From Brachynemurus nebulosus (lineage: Eukaryota > Arthropoda > Insecta > Neuroptera > Myrmeleontidae), in contig JAPWDM010000006.1 in the NCBI GenBank assembly GCA_035578155.1, positions 14,400,305 through 14,464,304 of the forward strand: 64,000 nucleotides of DNA, read 5' to 3'. Below the pieces are notes generated by a model. The model was not told where the DNA came from. It saw nothing but the letters and a program-made list of their open reading frames with translations, and did no database searches. Below are positions 1 to 12,055 of this stretch, piece by piece (the first letter of the stretch is position 1; the number at the start of each line of letters is the position of its first letter). The position numbers were made by a program, and so were the translations under genes.

Positions 1-848
1 GTCGGTAAATTTACAATCCCTATTTGTATAGAAGTTCGGCACTTTTGAACTTTAACATATGGCAATTTGTTTTTAGGCTTTCGTTTTTATATAAAAGGCT
101 GCAGTATCAACGTTTCTGAAAATTTATCCTCCAAGGGGGTAAAATAAGGGATGAATATTTGTGTGGGAAGTCTAATTTTTTAAGTTAAAAATGTGGAAGT
201 TGGTATTTAGGTTTTTGAAGAACAGTCATTCCTAAAATGTCTTGGTGTTTAACCGTCACGTCAATCGTGAGGGGCCGATCGATTGCCGAGCGACTTTTTG
301 TCGATTTTGTATTTTAAGTTACAAATTGAAGATGGCGAAACGGGCCTAACAGAAAAATTACGTTTGGATAAAAAGGTGACCATGGTTATACAAATTTCAT
401 CAACAGATCTGATTCATATCAGAAACATAAAATTTGAAGCCTTTCATAGATATTCGGTATCGTTTTTTCATTTTTGACAAAATTACGTTTTTCAAACTGG
501 TGGGCACTGTAACTCAGTGGTCGGGCAAATTACCTACTTACAATTTTGACGATCGATAAACCGTTATCATTTTTATAAACAATTCAAAATCAGTTTCATA
601 TAACAAAAAAATACGCTGCCAGTGGGGTGTGGCACATAGCTTCCTCATACTCGTAAAAGACTAAAACAGTATTCTACCAAATATATGTACCGTGAAATTA
701 TATTTTCGCCTTAAAGTTCCTAAAAAATTGTTGAAGCTCGAAATTCTTCAAGGATAAATTATAAAGTAATAGTAAAAATATTTTAGAAATTAACCCCCAA
801 ATTACTTTAAAAATATGAGTGAAGTGGGACTAGCAGTAAATAAGTTAC
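1..848. other. AT-rich non-coding sequence
   Basis: No gene is recognisable. A 64-codon frame at 283-477 has no motif and sits in ordinary AT-rich sequence. The only structured element is a short dispersed repeat near 601-655, listed separately. Confidence 0.6.
601..655 (-). repeat. Short dispersed repeat (GGAAGCT..GTGCCACACCCC family)
   Basis: The reverse complement closely matches 11172-11226, sharing the core GAGGAAGCT-TGTGCCACACCCCA. A shorter match (GAGGAAGCTATGTGCTACAC) lies at 3941-3962. Three hits in 11 kb indicate a dispersed repeat. Its class is unknown because no termini or target duplications can be defined. Confidence 0.55.
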
Positions 849-1258
849 TGACATTTAATGGGATTTCATGTTAGCGCCGTGGATACTATTACTACGAATG
901 CAATGAAATTTATAGGGGACCATCTAGGAACCAGACCGCATAATTTCTGACAATTTCATAAAAAAGAATTGAATGGTTCAGACATTATGCCACTTGGTGC
1001 AATTTAGTATATTAATGGAATGACATGGTAGTGGCGTAGCTACCGTTACTCCGATTTCGATTAAAATCATAGGGGCCCATCTAGGAACCAAACTGCATAA
1101 TTTCTGAAAATTTCATTAAAATCAATCCAATAGTTCAGAAGTTATGCCTCTTGGTGCAAACTAGCGACACACAGACGAACAGACATCAAACCAAAATTGT
1201 GCAGGAAGCTCAAAAACGTAAAATCTGCGTAAAAAATTTTATTTTAGAGGGAAAAAAT
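849..1258 (+). repeat. Dispersed repeat with GACAGAC-type tail, copy 1
   Basis: Two related units of about 170 bp follow each other (about 849-1010 and 1012-1160). Both contain ATGGTAGYGGCGTAGCTAC-like text, a GGGGACCATCTAGGAACCA core and a CATAATTTCTGAAAATTTCA segment. They end in an ACACAGACGAACAGACA tract. The same two-unit structure recurs at 56373-56820, and the tail alone recurs near 63160-63300. Tails of this kind are common at the 3' ends of insect retroelement-derived repeats, but no coding part is left to assign a class. Confidence 0.7.
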
Positions 1259-1975
1259 TATTTATTAATAATTTAATTTAATTATATAAAATTTAAATTG
1301 ACGTTAAATTTACGAAAATGTAGCTTTTGCAAAACGTTTTCCTCTTCGGGGCAATCATTGATTTATAAGCTATGTACATTCAATTCGTACTGAAAGGATT
1401 TTGTCTGAAACAGCCTGTATATCGTGTACAATGCTAAATAGCTCTAGTTGAAATTACTATGCGGTATATTTGTGATATATAAATAGCTACTTTAATTAAT
1501 GATGCATACGGGGGTAAATAGAATGAATATATGAATATAGCTCTATACAGATATCCAGCAAGTTGATACCACAATATCTATATATATTACATATACTGCT
1601 GACTATGATATTATGTATATATAAAAGATTATTACAGTGAAACCATTTACAGTAAATGAGTAAATTAATTTATCCTTTATATTGTTGTAAAGGAACAAAT
1701 GAGAATATTATATTAATATAATTAATCTAAATAATCACTATATTAATTATTTCACAAGGATTTGTTCTTTCTCGCCTAATACGGGTTTATACTGAACCAT
1801 TGTTAAAATATTAAGTTGTTTTTTTGTAGTTTCGTTCACGTTTAAGATTGCGGTTATTTAACTAAAATGTTTCCACAAAATTATCAAGTCTTTTTTTTGT
1901 TTCAAAGTTGACTTGTGAGTCAAGAACTGTTATGGTGGAGACGCAGTGAAATGTTGAAATAGTATTTTTTTTCAT
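1259..1975. other. AT-rich sequence, nothing recognised
   Basis: This stretch has runs of TATA-like text and short homopolymers. I see no open frame with protein features, no RNA gene and no repeat boundary. Confidence 0.6.
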
Positions 1976-2803
1976 TTAAGGGGAGCTTTACTCGAGAGTA
2001 CTTAAAAATTATGTATTTTTCTAGAATTTTTTTCTCAAGAAAAATATAAAAAAGTGTTCATTTTATAGATAGTGCAGTGTGACTATCCAAAAATCCAATG
2101 CCTTGTTGGCGGACATCCTAGCGCCGGTAATAAACCACCGAAATCCAAAAACAAAAAAAGATTTATAAAATATATGAAGAGTACCGGCACCTCTACCTAT
2201 AATATCAATAAATTGCTGAAAGAAAAAAAAATGGCGGATGTTTGAACTTTTGATTACGATTTTTGTTTTATTTTTCGCTCTTTAAAGTAAAAAAAAAATA
2301 AAAAAAATACTGAAAGTGTATCGAACATAGATAGAGATGCCGAAGAATTGATTATCCTTAAAATAAAAAATTAAAAGAAGGATCCATCGAATAGTTTTTG
2401 AGTTATCGGGTCCACCAGTTCCAAAAATGTAGTTCCGAGATATTATAAAATATATATAAAGAAACGTATTTTCAAAATTTTATATTTAATACTCATTATT
2501 GCGTGAACTACGTTCTTTGATTTTTTTTTATAGAAAGCTGGATTCGGTTAATGTGCAAAAATCTTGTTTTTAAATTATTTTCAGTAAAATCACTTTGAGA
2601 ACATATTCTACACATAATTTGCTATCAATTTCGGCAAAATAAAATCGATTTTTTTTTATCAAATCTCAAGTAAACCTTCCCTTAAATTACTTTCAGCAAA
2701 ATTATCATACTTTGGGAACATATTTTACACATAATTAGCTACCAATTTCTGCAAAAAAAAAAAAACATTTTTTTTAACGACTCTCAAGTAAACCTCCCCT
2801 TAA
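1976..2803. mobile_element. TTAA-flanked MITE (GGGGAG termini)
   Basis: TTAA at 1976-1979 and at 2800-2803 bracket an 820-bp segment. Its ends are inverted: GGGGAGCTTTACTCGAGAG on the left against GGGGAGGTTTACTTGAGAG on the right strand. There is no coding capacity. A TTAA target duplication is the hallmark of piggyBac-type transposition, so this is probably a non-autonomous member. The last ~115 bp is duplicated in tandem (2572-2683 and 2684-2799), so a second, internal copy of the right terminus ends in TTAA at 2682-2685. Confidence 0.75.
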
Positions 2804-3126
2804 TCCTATAAAAACATATATTGCCAAATCGTCTGGTACATAGCATAAGCATAGTGTCTGGTAAGCATCCTCAAAATTTTTTGGACGATCTCAAACGGCC
2901 GAATATGATAACATTCGCAAACGGATTATCTAGAAACTATACCGGAGTTGTGGGCACTGGAAGGCTTTACGCGTAGGTCGATAGACGTACACACAAAGCC
3001 AATGGAAATTTTGTTTTTTGGGGGGAGGGAAAAGAATTTTCATTCCACAAAAGTGATTGTGTTACTTCAATTACCATGAGAAACTTCAACACAATAGATT
3101 TAAATTAATATTTTTTGGCTTTGTAA

Positions 3127-3689
3127 TTAAGGTACCATAACAGTGTGATTGGCCAAAAAATAGTCAATTTTCGCCATTTTTTTCGGATGAATTTTTTTTA
3201 CGATTAATACCACTATTTAACAATACAAATTTTTTTTTATTTATTTTTATTTATTTTTTATAACTATTATAATTTTTTGAAAAAAGTGTCTTTAAAAAAG
3301 GGCGGAAATCGGTGCCCACGATTGCGGCTGCAGTTTTCATCCGAAAAAAAAAAATCAAATAGATTATTAATCTGTAGGTAAGCCGTTATGTAGGTACCTA
3401 TTCGAGCTTTTTTTGAAATCTTCCAATTTCTCGACACGAAAAACTATAAAAAATTTTGTACTTTTTATTCAAACTGCCGCCATCTTTTTAAATTTTAAGA
3501 AAAAAAAGGTTCCTGTAGGTACATAGCGGCTTACCTACAGATTGATAGTGGTATTAATGGTATTCATGGTATTAAATAGTGGTATTAATGGTAAAAAAAT
3601 TCATCCCCATTCTCCCATCCTAACCATCCGAAAAAAAAATCGCGAAAATTGACTATTTTTGGGCCAGTCACACTGTGATGGTACCTTAA
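3127..3689. mobile_element. TTAA-flanked MITE (GGTACC termini), full copy
   Basis: TTAA at 3127-3130 and 3686-3689 flank a 555-bp element with long inverted termini that begin GGTACCATAACAGTGTGAT on the left and GGTACCATCACAGTGTGAC on the opposite strand. The arms remain complementary for about 60 bp (a TAGTCAATTTTCGCCAT segment on both sides). There are no open frames. A second, left-truncated copy lies at 26716-27163, and a right-end fragment lies at 51045-51089 next to TTAA. Classed as piggyBac-like by the TTAA site only. Confidence 0.8.
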
Positions 3690-3957
3690 TTATGTTCTTG
3701 CTCCGAGTTTAACCAAGACAGTGGAAGCCTTGTACGGACTCTTTTGTGGGGCGAGACATTTTTGTTCGTTTGTGGAACCGAAAGTATTCAATCGATTTTA
3801 ATGAGGTTACAGTTATACAGGTTGATCCGTAAACGGTTTCCTATGAATTTCATCTTAAAATTCATTAATTGGCGACATCTGATGTACTGACTGCCCAATT
3901 TTGAGAGTAATTTTGAGCTGACTCATGTCTGGTTCATCAAACGAGGAAGCTATGTGC

Positions 3958-3981
3958 TACACACACGCACACACACACATA
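3958..3981. repeat. Short CA microsatellite
   Basis: An imperfect (CA)n run directly follows a fragment of the GAGGAAGCT dispersed repeat (3941-3962). Confidence 0.8.
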
Positions 3982-4418
3982 TTTGAAGAACCAAATCATT
4001 AGAATTTTGCTTTTTTTTGAGTTTATTTCATTTCCAGGATCAGCTTTTATCAAAAGCCGTTGATAACTCCTACTTTTTTTTTTACCAAACAAGATTGTAC
4101 TGTCTTTACTCTCTGTCGCCTCTTTCATTTCCCTTGATCACAAATAATGCGACAGTTTTTACTGCAGTCATGAAAACTTAAACCGGAATTTACATAGCAT
4201 ATAACTGATTTGCATATATAACAAATATCTTCATTTAAGTGTTGGTAATACTGTTACACTACTAATACCGGACAACTATATCACAAAAGATCAGTCTTAA
4301 TTAGCATGTTGAGAGATGTATAAATAAATATTAATTCGTCCATCTTGGTATCCGCCATGTTTATCTGTGCCAACTGTGTATCGTACTATTTCGTAAAACT
4401 TCGTAAAAAATAGTATTC

Positions 4419-5413
4419 TACAGGCATCCCCCGAAGAACACGGTACTTGAAGAACACGGGTCTGAAAGAACACGGGTACCCTTCTCCCAAATTACACGGT
4501 TTCAAACAACACGATTTTTAAGTACATATATTATATATTTGATATAAAGTTACATCAGTCCTCAATGTACACGAATATGTATATCACATGTGGATTCGAT
4601 TTACACGAATAAAAATCGTGTAAATTGAATCTGTCATTATTAAAGAAAAATGCTGGAAATAAAACCTACTAAAATTTTTGAGAATTTTATAATAGAAATG
4701 ATAAAGAATATGTAGAAATTTACATATTTAAATTTTGAAAATGTTATTTTCGACATCGATAATTTTCGATAACGAAAAGTAGGTTTTGACAGTCTCAATA
4801 TGTTCGGAAAAAATACGTAGACGTGAACTTCTGATCGTAAATATCTCGTAAACGGTGCGTCGTAGCGAAAAAATAACGAAATTTTTGAAGACCTAAGCGA
4901 AGCAAATTATGGGTATTCCGAACATATTGAGACTGTCAAAACCTACTTTTCGTTATCGAAAATTATCGATACCACGTAACTTATCATCGATTGGTTATAA
5001 TTGGTTTCTTTAGGCTCTGTTAGCTCCATTGATTTGGTCACCAGTAGCATATTTTCGAAAAAATTAGTTTTCGATATTTTTCGTAACTTTACGAAAAGTA
5101 TCGAAAACTAATTTTTTCGAAAATATTCTATTGGTAACCAAATCAGAGGGACTAATAGAGCTTAAATTAAACAATTATAACCAATTTATGATAAGTAGTC
5201 GGTTATCGATAATTTTCGATAACGAAAAGTAGGTTTTAACAGTCGCAATATGTTTGGAATACCCACAACTTGCAAATTAAACGGAATGTTTTTTTTAAAT
5301 ATTTTTTTATTTTCACACTTGTAATAAAAAATGCCTATCTTTTGGTGGTCTCGAACTACACGGTTTCAAAGAACACGGAACCAATTAATCGTGCTCTTCG
5401 GGGGATTGCTGTA
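4419..5413. mobile_element. TA-flanked pogo-like MITE with GAACACGG repeats
   Basis: TA dinucleotides at 4419-4420 and 5412-5413 bracket 991 bp. The inverted ends are CAGGCATCCCCCGAAGAACA on the left and CAGCAATCCCCCGAAGAGCA on the other strand. The GAACACGG motif is repeated several times just inside each end (about 4432, 4448, 4466 and 5366). The ends resemble those at 42928-43369 (CAGG-A-TCCYCC...AACACGG). TA target sites and CAG-starting ends fit the pogo/Tigger branch of Tc1/mariner. There is no transposase, so the assignment is by ends only. Confidence 0.7.
4917..5262. repeat. Long palindrome inside the TA-flanked element
   Basis: This is a near-perfect inverted repeat with arms of about 170 bp and its centre near 5094. 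The outer 55 bp of each arm (containing CGATAACGAAAAGTAGGTTTT) occurs a third time at 4755-4808, inverted relative to 4917-4968. The region can therefore fold in two alternative ways. It could be an independent fold-back element nested in the larger one. Confidence 0.75.
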
Positions 5414-6420
5414 TTTGAAAAATTTATGTCAGTAAAATTTTATCAAAAAAAAATTTTTAAAGTATTTATTATATTCTATTGAATTTCTGTAGTGCATTGA
5501 ATATAATGTAACTGATAAATATCATATATAAATAACTTGAAGATTTACTTCCGGAAAAAGTTTTATAATAGCAGATGAGAATTTTCTTCGTTTCCATATG
5601 AATTCTTAACACATTCCATGTTCGAGAAATTTTGTCCTATTATATTTCGAAACAATATCTATTCATATCATGCATAATTCTGTTGCAAATATTATATAAA
5701 ATTTCACACTTCGCTCTACTGTGATAGTATTGCATTTTTAAGTGGATGGTAAGGGTCAACTGTTGCTGATGAATGTTTTTGCGTAAATTTTCATATTAAA
5801 AATTAATTTTTTCTAATGATTTGCAATATTAGTTTTGAAAATAAAATTTAATCGAATGTTTCAGTGAAAACCAATTTTAAATTTGAACGATGCATCTGAT
5901 TACATATTGAATTTTTTCAAGTTTGTAAAATGTTATCAGTTTTAGTTCTACAGTTCATCCTTTTTTTGTATGGTGAATAGGGACCGCATAAAGAAAATTG
6001 TACAAAAAAAGTATACTTAAAAAATTCATAGATAGCTATAAAAAGTATAGTTCGATCCAGATTGTAAAAGAAAAACTTTTTTTATGCGGTGGATCGAGAT
6101 CGCCTAAAAAAAGTTTCATCGAAAAAACATAACTCAAAACGCTCAAAGCTTAGAAATTGCCTTAGGAATTTCTTTTATAAACAAGATAAGGCATTAATTT
6201 ACACATACATTACACATACGGACATTTTATTTCATTTTTTTTTAAATTATGAAAATTGTGAAAAATACTTACATCTTTAAAAAAACTAAATGATGCAATA
6301 ACTTATATTTTTATGCAATGTACTGATTAAGTGCTTCAAAACCATTAAAAAGTATTTTTATCAAAAAAAGTTATTATAGTTTACGTTTAAGTTTTTCAGG
6401 AAATATTTTTGATATTATCA
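5414..6420. other. AT-rich sequence, no gene recognised
   Basis: Only chance frames are present (for example 63 codons at 6089-6280, rich in Lys and Phe). No repeat boundary is visible. Confidence 0.55.
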
Positions 6421-6790
6421 ACTTTTGGTACAGAATCACTGTAACCTTACTAGTTTTTGGTACAGAACCGCTGTAGCCTTACTACTTTTGGTACCGAACC
6501 AGTGTCACCGTACTACTTTTGGTACAGAGTCACTGTAACCTTACTAGTTTTTGGTACAGAACCGCTGTAGCCTTACTACTTTTGGTACCGAACCGCTGTA
6601 ACCTTACTACTTTTGGTACAGAATCTCTGTAACCTTACTATACTTTTGGTATAGAACCGCTGTAATCTTACTATACTTTTGGTACAGAACCGCTGTAATC
6701 TTACTAATTTTGGTACAGAATCTCTGTAACCTTGCTACTTTTGGTACAGAATCACTGTAACTTTACTACTTTGATATAGAACTTTGCTAC
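6421..6790 (+). repeat. 31-33 bp minisatellite, about 12 copies
   Basis: Tandem units of the form ACTTTTGGTACAGAACCGCT followed by GTAACCTTACT, 31-33 bp long, repeat about twelve times with point changes and 1-2 bp spacers (AG, AT, AA). The same unit occurs in reverse orientation in about three copies at 25977-26066. Confidence 0.9.
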
Positions 6791-7735
6791 CTATTAGTAA
6801 CACGGTATTATATAACGTAACAACCTTCCTACGAGTCCTTTGCATTTTAATACACGTAGCTATATAGCTGATTAGGAAAATTTAAAAAAAAAAAGTTGAA
6901 TTGCCTTGAAATCAAAATAATTGGATGAGTGATTACGGTAACGAATCCGTAAAATTTATATCGTAACGAAATCAATGTGGACACTGATTGGCAAAATAAA
7001 TTTTATTTTTGTATTTTTTTCCACTGTATTGTTGCCTCTTTCCAATGTCAATAGACATACACACGCATACACACATACATAGGTACATATTTGGTATGTT
7101 TACAAATATACACATCAGTGAAATTTAACTTGTTTATTTGAATTTAGTTAATCCGTTTCAAATGAATGCTTATGTACACAAACTATGTAGTATTGTAGAT
7201 GATATATGTTGTGTATATGTGTATGTGTGTATCTTACTTGGATGTTGAAGTACACTGAAAAAAATTGACAGTCACTGACAAAAGAAATTTTAGTTGCTGT
7301 AACAATATTTTATAATTTACGATACAATAAGCAAAATCACCCATACAAATAAAAATTAGTTGTGATAACTAAAACAGCCTTGAATAAAAAATCGACATCT
7401 AAATAAATTGATTTGAAGTCACGTATCTCACTAGTGATAGCATTTTTTTTTAGAGTGTAGTATGATTGTGACTGTATCATATCGTTCAACACGCGATCGA
7501 GTGCCAGTACATGTTTTTGGTTGACAAGAATGAGGTATATAGAAAATACTAGGGACGCTTGCACATACTAGGCGTATAGGAATACTAGGAATACTATCAT
7601 TCAAAATGCAGGGTAATTATTTATATAAGGTGTTCGACAGACGAAACTAATAAGCGATGGTACTTTAAATATAATACACTTTTTTAATACACCAAAAAAA
7701 AAATACACCTTAATCTCAAGTGCTGAATCACCGTT
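6791..7735. other. AT-rich sequence, no gene recognised
   Basis: Contains short CA/TG-rich patches near 7050-7080 and 7200-7230. Frames present are short and featureless. Confidence 0.55.
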
Positions 7736-7819
7736 ATAAATCGGCGATTAAAAATATTCTCTTTGGTAGAATCCGCATCATAAACACAGTTTACGGAAGC
7801 TATTGAATCTATATTAATA
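7736..7819 (+). repeat. Flanking segment shared with the 43.4-kb locus
   Basis: This segment matches the reverse complement of about 43371-43440 (shared words TATTCTCTTTGGTAGAA and TTTACGGAAGCTATTGAA). In both places it abuts the terminus of the same TA-flanked element. Confidence 0.75.
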
Positions 7820-7920
7820 CAGATATCCCTCCGGTAACACGATTTCGTTCTAATACGATAGAAAAAAAAATACGAAAAACCCTCGTATAACACAGTTTCC
7901 TACAACAAAGTTTCGCTCTG
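7820..7920 (+). mobile_element. Terminal fragment of pogo-like MITE (CAGATATCCCTCC)
   Basis: It begins CAGATATCCCTCCGGTAACA after TA and matches the right end of the element at 42928-43369 in reverse orientation for about 100 bp. The other end is not found. The TTAA element at 7942 starts close by and may have been involved in the truncation. Confidence 0.65.
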
Positions 7921-7941
7921 ACACAGTCAGAAACCCGTAAC

Positions 7942-8641
7942 TTAAAGGGGAGGGTCCTCCAGAACCTTCAAATTTTTAATTTTTTTTTTTTGCTTTAAAA
8001 GTTCATTTGAATCTTAAAAGGAATATATTTCTAATGTTTTAATCCCAACAGAAAGATTATCTTAGATAACGACAAAATGCTTTTAACTCTATTTTTCAAG
8101 AATGAAAATTTTTGATAACGTTTTTCTCAAAACAGGTTTTTTTCCGCGCCGTGGAACATAACTTAAAAAGTTATTAAGAAATTAACTTGAAATTTTGTAC
8201 AGATATTCTTTAAGATATTGGCCTTTGCATATACCTAAAATTTTGCATCAATCATTACTATAAACATTGTTTATAACAATTTGTTTATAAAACAAAAAAT
8301 GAAATTTTTTCTTTTTGATTTTAAATTGTGAAAAAAAAATTTTCTCATCATAAATAGGTATATGCAAAGCGTAATGACTTATTTTAATAAAATTTTTTTG
8401 TTCGATTGAATTCAGTTGATTACAAGAGGCTGAGCATTCCACGGCGCAAATTAAAAGTCAAAAAAGTCAACTTGGAACAGCTGTAGTGCCGCCATTTTTT
8501 CTTTTTCTTGCATAAAAATTTATCAGTGAATACACCATAACATGTACTATACTATAAAACTTCATTTGATACAAATAGATATATCCAGTTTCTTAAAAAA
8601 ATATTAAAAATCCTGTTGTCTAGAGGTCCCTCCCCGCTTAA
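7942..8641. mobile_element. TTAA-flanked MITE (GGGGAGGGTCC termini), copy 1
   Basis: TTAA at 7942-7945 and 8638-8641 flank a 692-bp element with inverted ends AGGGGAGGGTCCTCCAGA and GCGGGGAGGGACCTCTAGA (other strand). It is homologous over its whole length, in opposite orientation, to 22696-23377. Shared internal landmarks are CGCCGTGGAACATAACTT and GGCCTTTGCATATACCTA-like text. No transposase is encoded. Confidence 0.8.
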
Positions 8642-9344
8642 GGTCCTGAGAGAGTACGGTGTTGACGAAACCTTAAGTGTTTCGTGGATATGGCTACGAA
8701 ACACTAAATAGTGCTTCGTAGCGTTAACGTTTAAAATACAATGATTGTGAATCATATTGGTTAATTTTTTCGTACAATTTGTCGTGATATTATCTTGTAT
8801 CTCGATCGGTCAGCATCATTTCCCAGCACCACTACCACTATCACCAAATCTTCTCGATACAAAGTTTAGTACACGTTGGTTTTGTGTGGAAAAATACTGA
8901 AAATTTGAATTACCACTAGTAGGACCTCTTGTTTTATTGCTCAGTGGCGCCACCATATATTTTAATTTTCTTAAGGCGGTACTCTAATCTAGAAATTTCA
9001 ATTTTTCAAATTTCGTTTTGTATATTCCGAGAGTTTTAGAAGGAAATGTGCTTAGAAGGAAATTTATGTAGGCTATATGTCGTGAAAATTTTACCAAAAA
9101 TTGAACTATTTTGTGTACAATTCTGCCAAGAATTCAAATTTTTAATTTTTTTTTAAATCTTTTGTTTAATTACTAATTTTACTTATCTACTAACAGAAAA
9201 GATTTGGTTTTATAGTTTTCGATTTTTTTTGGGGACAGTCTTTTTGCGGGGTCCCAAAACTCGGGTTCTAACGGTTGACTTTCCCAAACTTTGTATGAAA
9301 ATTATTTGAAATATTGTTGAAATATTGCTCTTTTAAATAAAATA
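8642..9344. other. Non-coding sequence, no feature recognised
   Basis: A 60-bp patch near 8640-8730 contains a CTTAAGTGTTTCGT / ACGAAACACT small inverted repeat. Nothing else is recognisable. Confidence 0.5.
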
Positions 9345-9816
9345 ATTTTATGCAATTCCGGGACTAAAAGACATGACTTAGTTCCTCAAAATAGGGAGTA
9401 AAGTGCCACTTTTAGTCGCAAGGGATTAAAAAATTATTTTGCTCCCGCCTTTAAACCAATCGGCAAACACAATTTACAGAAATTTAACTCAAATAGCGTT
9501 GCTAGGTAATTGAAAATAATAAAAGATTCAAACTTTTAGATAAAGACAAACAGTTGTATTGTACAATTCGATTGATTCATCCAAAATATACTTGATGGAA
9601 TATTATTACATACAATTTGAGTGACATTAAATTTTTTTTTTTTAATTTTTATAATTTAAAATTATCCGAGATTGCAAAAAATAGTATACTTATACACCAC
9701 AGGATTAAAGTGTTTTTTTTATCCCTCGTGTGATTTGTTGTCCTTGGCCCTTTACAGGCCCTCTGGTATTAAAACTCACACCTTAGTCCCCTGGTGTATA
9801 ACATACTATATATATT
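9345..9816 (+). repeat. Dispersed repeat ending in a small palindromic MITE, copy 1
   Basis: It is homologous, in reverse orientation, to 62345-62745. Shared landmarks are the TTTTAGTCCCGGAATTGCA, GCTCCCGC and ATCACACGAGGGATA regions. The last ~135 bp (9682-9816) forms an inverted repeat with ends ATAGTATACTTATACACCA and ATAGTATGTTATACACCA (other strand). A partial copy of that palindrome is at 52425-52510. Probably a MITE family with CpG-richer centres; superfamily unknown. Confidence 0.65.
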
Positions 9817-11171
9817 TAAAAAAAAGTAGGAAAAAGATTCTTTTCGCAGCTTTGAAACCCACATAACCCCTTAAATATTAATAAACATCAACAAACAGAC
9901 AATATTTTTTTATTTAGCCTGGAGAAACAACTGAAATTCACGTTCCGAGAACATCAGCACCCCACCTTAACGGAACAAATTTATTAATACAACCGGTATA
10001 ACAATTAAACTCGAATAACGTTCATTTGCAGAGTAAAGTGAATTCAAATTGAATTTACAGAATATGGACAGTTAGTTAGCCATTCAGCCATTCGGCTGAT
10101 CGGTCATTCAGCTAACCAGTTGCATTTAATAGCGCCTCACAAGGACGAACGACTACGAACGTTGCGAGCGCTGAAAATATTTCACTATGGCTCGTTTAAT
10201 ATCGATAACTTATTACATCTCGTCCAAAACGTTCACGAAACAAATTTAACATACATAATATTGTTAGTGATGTGTAAACTCATTTAATGTGATACTGTAC
10301 TACTACTAATGTGTATTGAACTCTCGTCTGTGACGTATGTAACTATACATACATATGTATACGCCAAATTATTGGTTGAACTGAAACTGTACTATACGAA
10401 AATATGTTGCAGTATCTGAATGTATTTAATTTGAAAATACATTACTCGTTATAATAATACGATATATCTGGAACGAAACTTTCTTATTGTGTTTGAAAAA
10501 GAAGGTGTACATACAGGATGATTCATTTAAATTGTTATAACTGCTCTAACCAGGCGTTTTCGCGGACTAAATAAAAAAAGAAATATTTGGTTCTCCATTT
10601 TTTGCTTTCGAGGCTATTAAAGTAGCGGAAGAATTGTGATCACTTTTGAAATATGGAGATTTTTTTATATTTTAGAACCTCCTAAACAATTTTGATTTCA
10701 TGTTTGTCTGCCCGAAGATTCAAGTGGCACAACTTCGGAACTATTCGATATTCGGAGTAGTCGCAATTATCGCAACGCTACTGTAAAATCTTCTTAATCC
10801 CATCTCTAGTTCCATTGCGCTCAAATTTTGAGAGTATTTTCGAACTGGATCAGAGTACTGATAGTTACTGCGCATGCGCAAACGTAAAAAATGTTAACTC
10901 TAGGTGTATTGAATCGACTTTTTGTTTTTTCTGTTACTAAAAAAATAAAATACTAAATTTTTTGTAATTATTTAACGGAGTTTGAAACCTCAAAATAATA
11001 ATATGTCTATTAGTTTCTTTAATTTTTCTACGGATTAATTTGGTATTAAAAAAAAGCTGCACAATTAGTTGTAATTTTTACAGCCATTTGGAAAAAGTTA
11101 AGAAGCAGTTCACCCAATCCTCACCTTAAAGTTATTCTTGTTACTTTTATGCAATTTAAGCACAGAATCAC
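9817..11171. other. Non-coding sequence, no gene recognised
   Basis: 10090-10200 is somewhat GC-richer, with repeated CATTCGGCTGATCGGTCATT-like text, but has no open frame. TACAGGATGATTC at 10513 resembles a transposon end of the TACAGGGTG type; no partner end was found. Confidence 0.5.
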
Positions 11172-11226
11172 TGTAAATACCGACTCGAGGAAGCTGTGTG
11201 CCACACCCCATTGGCACAGTATTTTA
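11172..11226 (+). repeat. Short dispersed repeat (GAGGAAGCT family)
   Basis: This is the reverse-complement match of 601-655, with the same GTGCCACACCCCA core. Confidence 0.55.
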
Positions 11227-11839
11227 TTTTTTCCTATTAAAAAAGAATAATTTTTCGTTGTCATGGTCGCTCAAACTGCATTTGCGGTTACAAAAATAAA
11301 ACTGACGATGCGTTAGTAGATATACTATTTTATTAATTTTCGTACCTACATACTTAGTTGTTAAATATCTGCTTCTTGGAATATAATTAATAGAATTTTT
11401 AAAGTATGAATAACATTAAAATACAATTGAATATTCATGAAATTAATAAAAATAAAAAAAAAATGGAATATTCGACTATGATTATTCATAAAGGAATATT
11501 TTTACATATTTAGGTAAAAAAAAATTAAGTACATTTATTAATTCATCTTTCCATCAAATAAAAAAAGGAAAAAAAAACTGAAATAGGCTCTTTTATGTGT
11601 ACTTTTTAATACAAAACTTACAGGCCGTAGAGAATATATTATGTATCATAAACATTTATCGACAATCCACACATTTTGGAGGGTGGTAGGGTAGGGAAAT
11701 TTTGAGAGGAATTGTAAAAAAAAAATATATATCAAAATATTATTTTATTACTCATGCGAGAGAAGTACTAACTTGGCGCACACATCTTTGTACGTAAAAG
11801 AGCTGTTTGACCACTCTACTATTCCAACATGCTTTTTGA

Positions 11840-11863
11840 GTGCGGAAAGTATACTTTCCGCAC
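11840..11863. repeat. Perfect 24-bp palindrome
   Basis: A self-complementary block centred between 11851 and 11852 (arms GTGCGGAAAGTA). It lies in a CpG-richer patch and makes overlapping mirror-image frames on both strands that should not be read as genes. Confidence 0.85.
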
Positions 11864-12055
11864 GTAAATTGACAATAAAACACGCAAAGCTGCCTTTTGA
11901 TTTTTCATTTAATAAATATTTCATAATTATTTCTATTGGAACCATAAACATAGTAATTTAAACAATATTTAATTCAGAAAAAAGACAAACACTCAAAAAT
12001 TTTATTTTAAAAAGTACTAAAAAATAGTAATAATAAAGTATGTGAAATTCATAAT

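Noticed and set aside
6421..6790. Regular short repeats resembling a CRISPR array
   Set aside because: The units are contiguous 31-33 bp tandem copies with no unique spacers, in a eukaryotic-looking context; this is a minisatellite.
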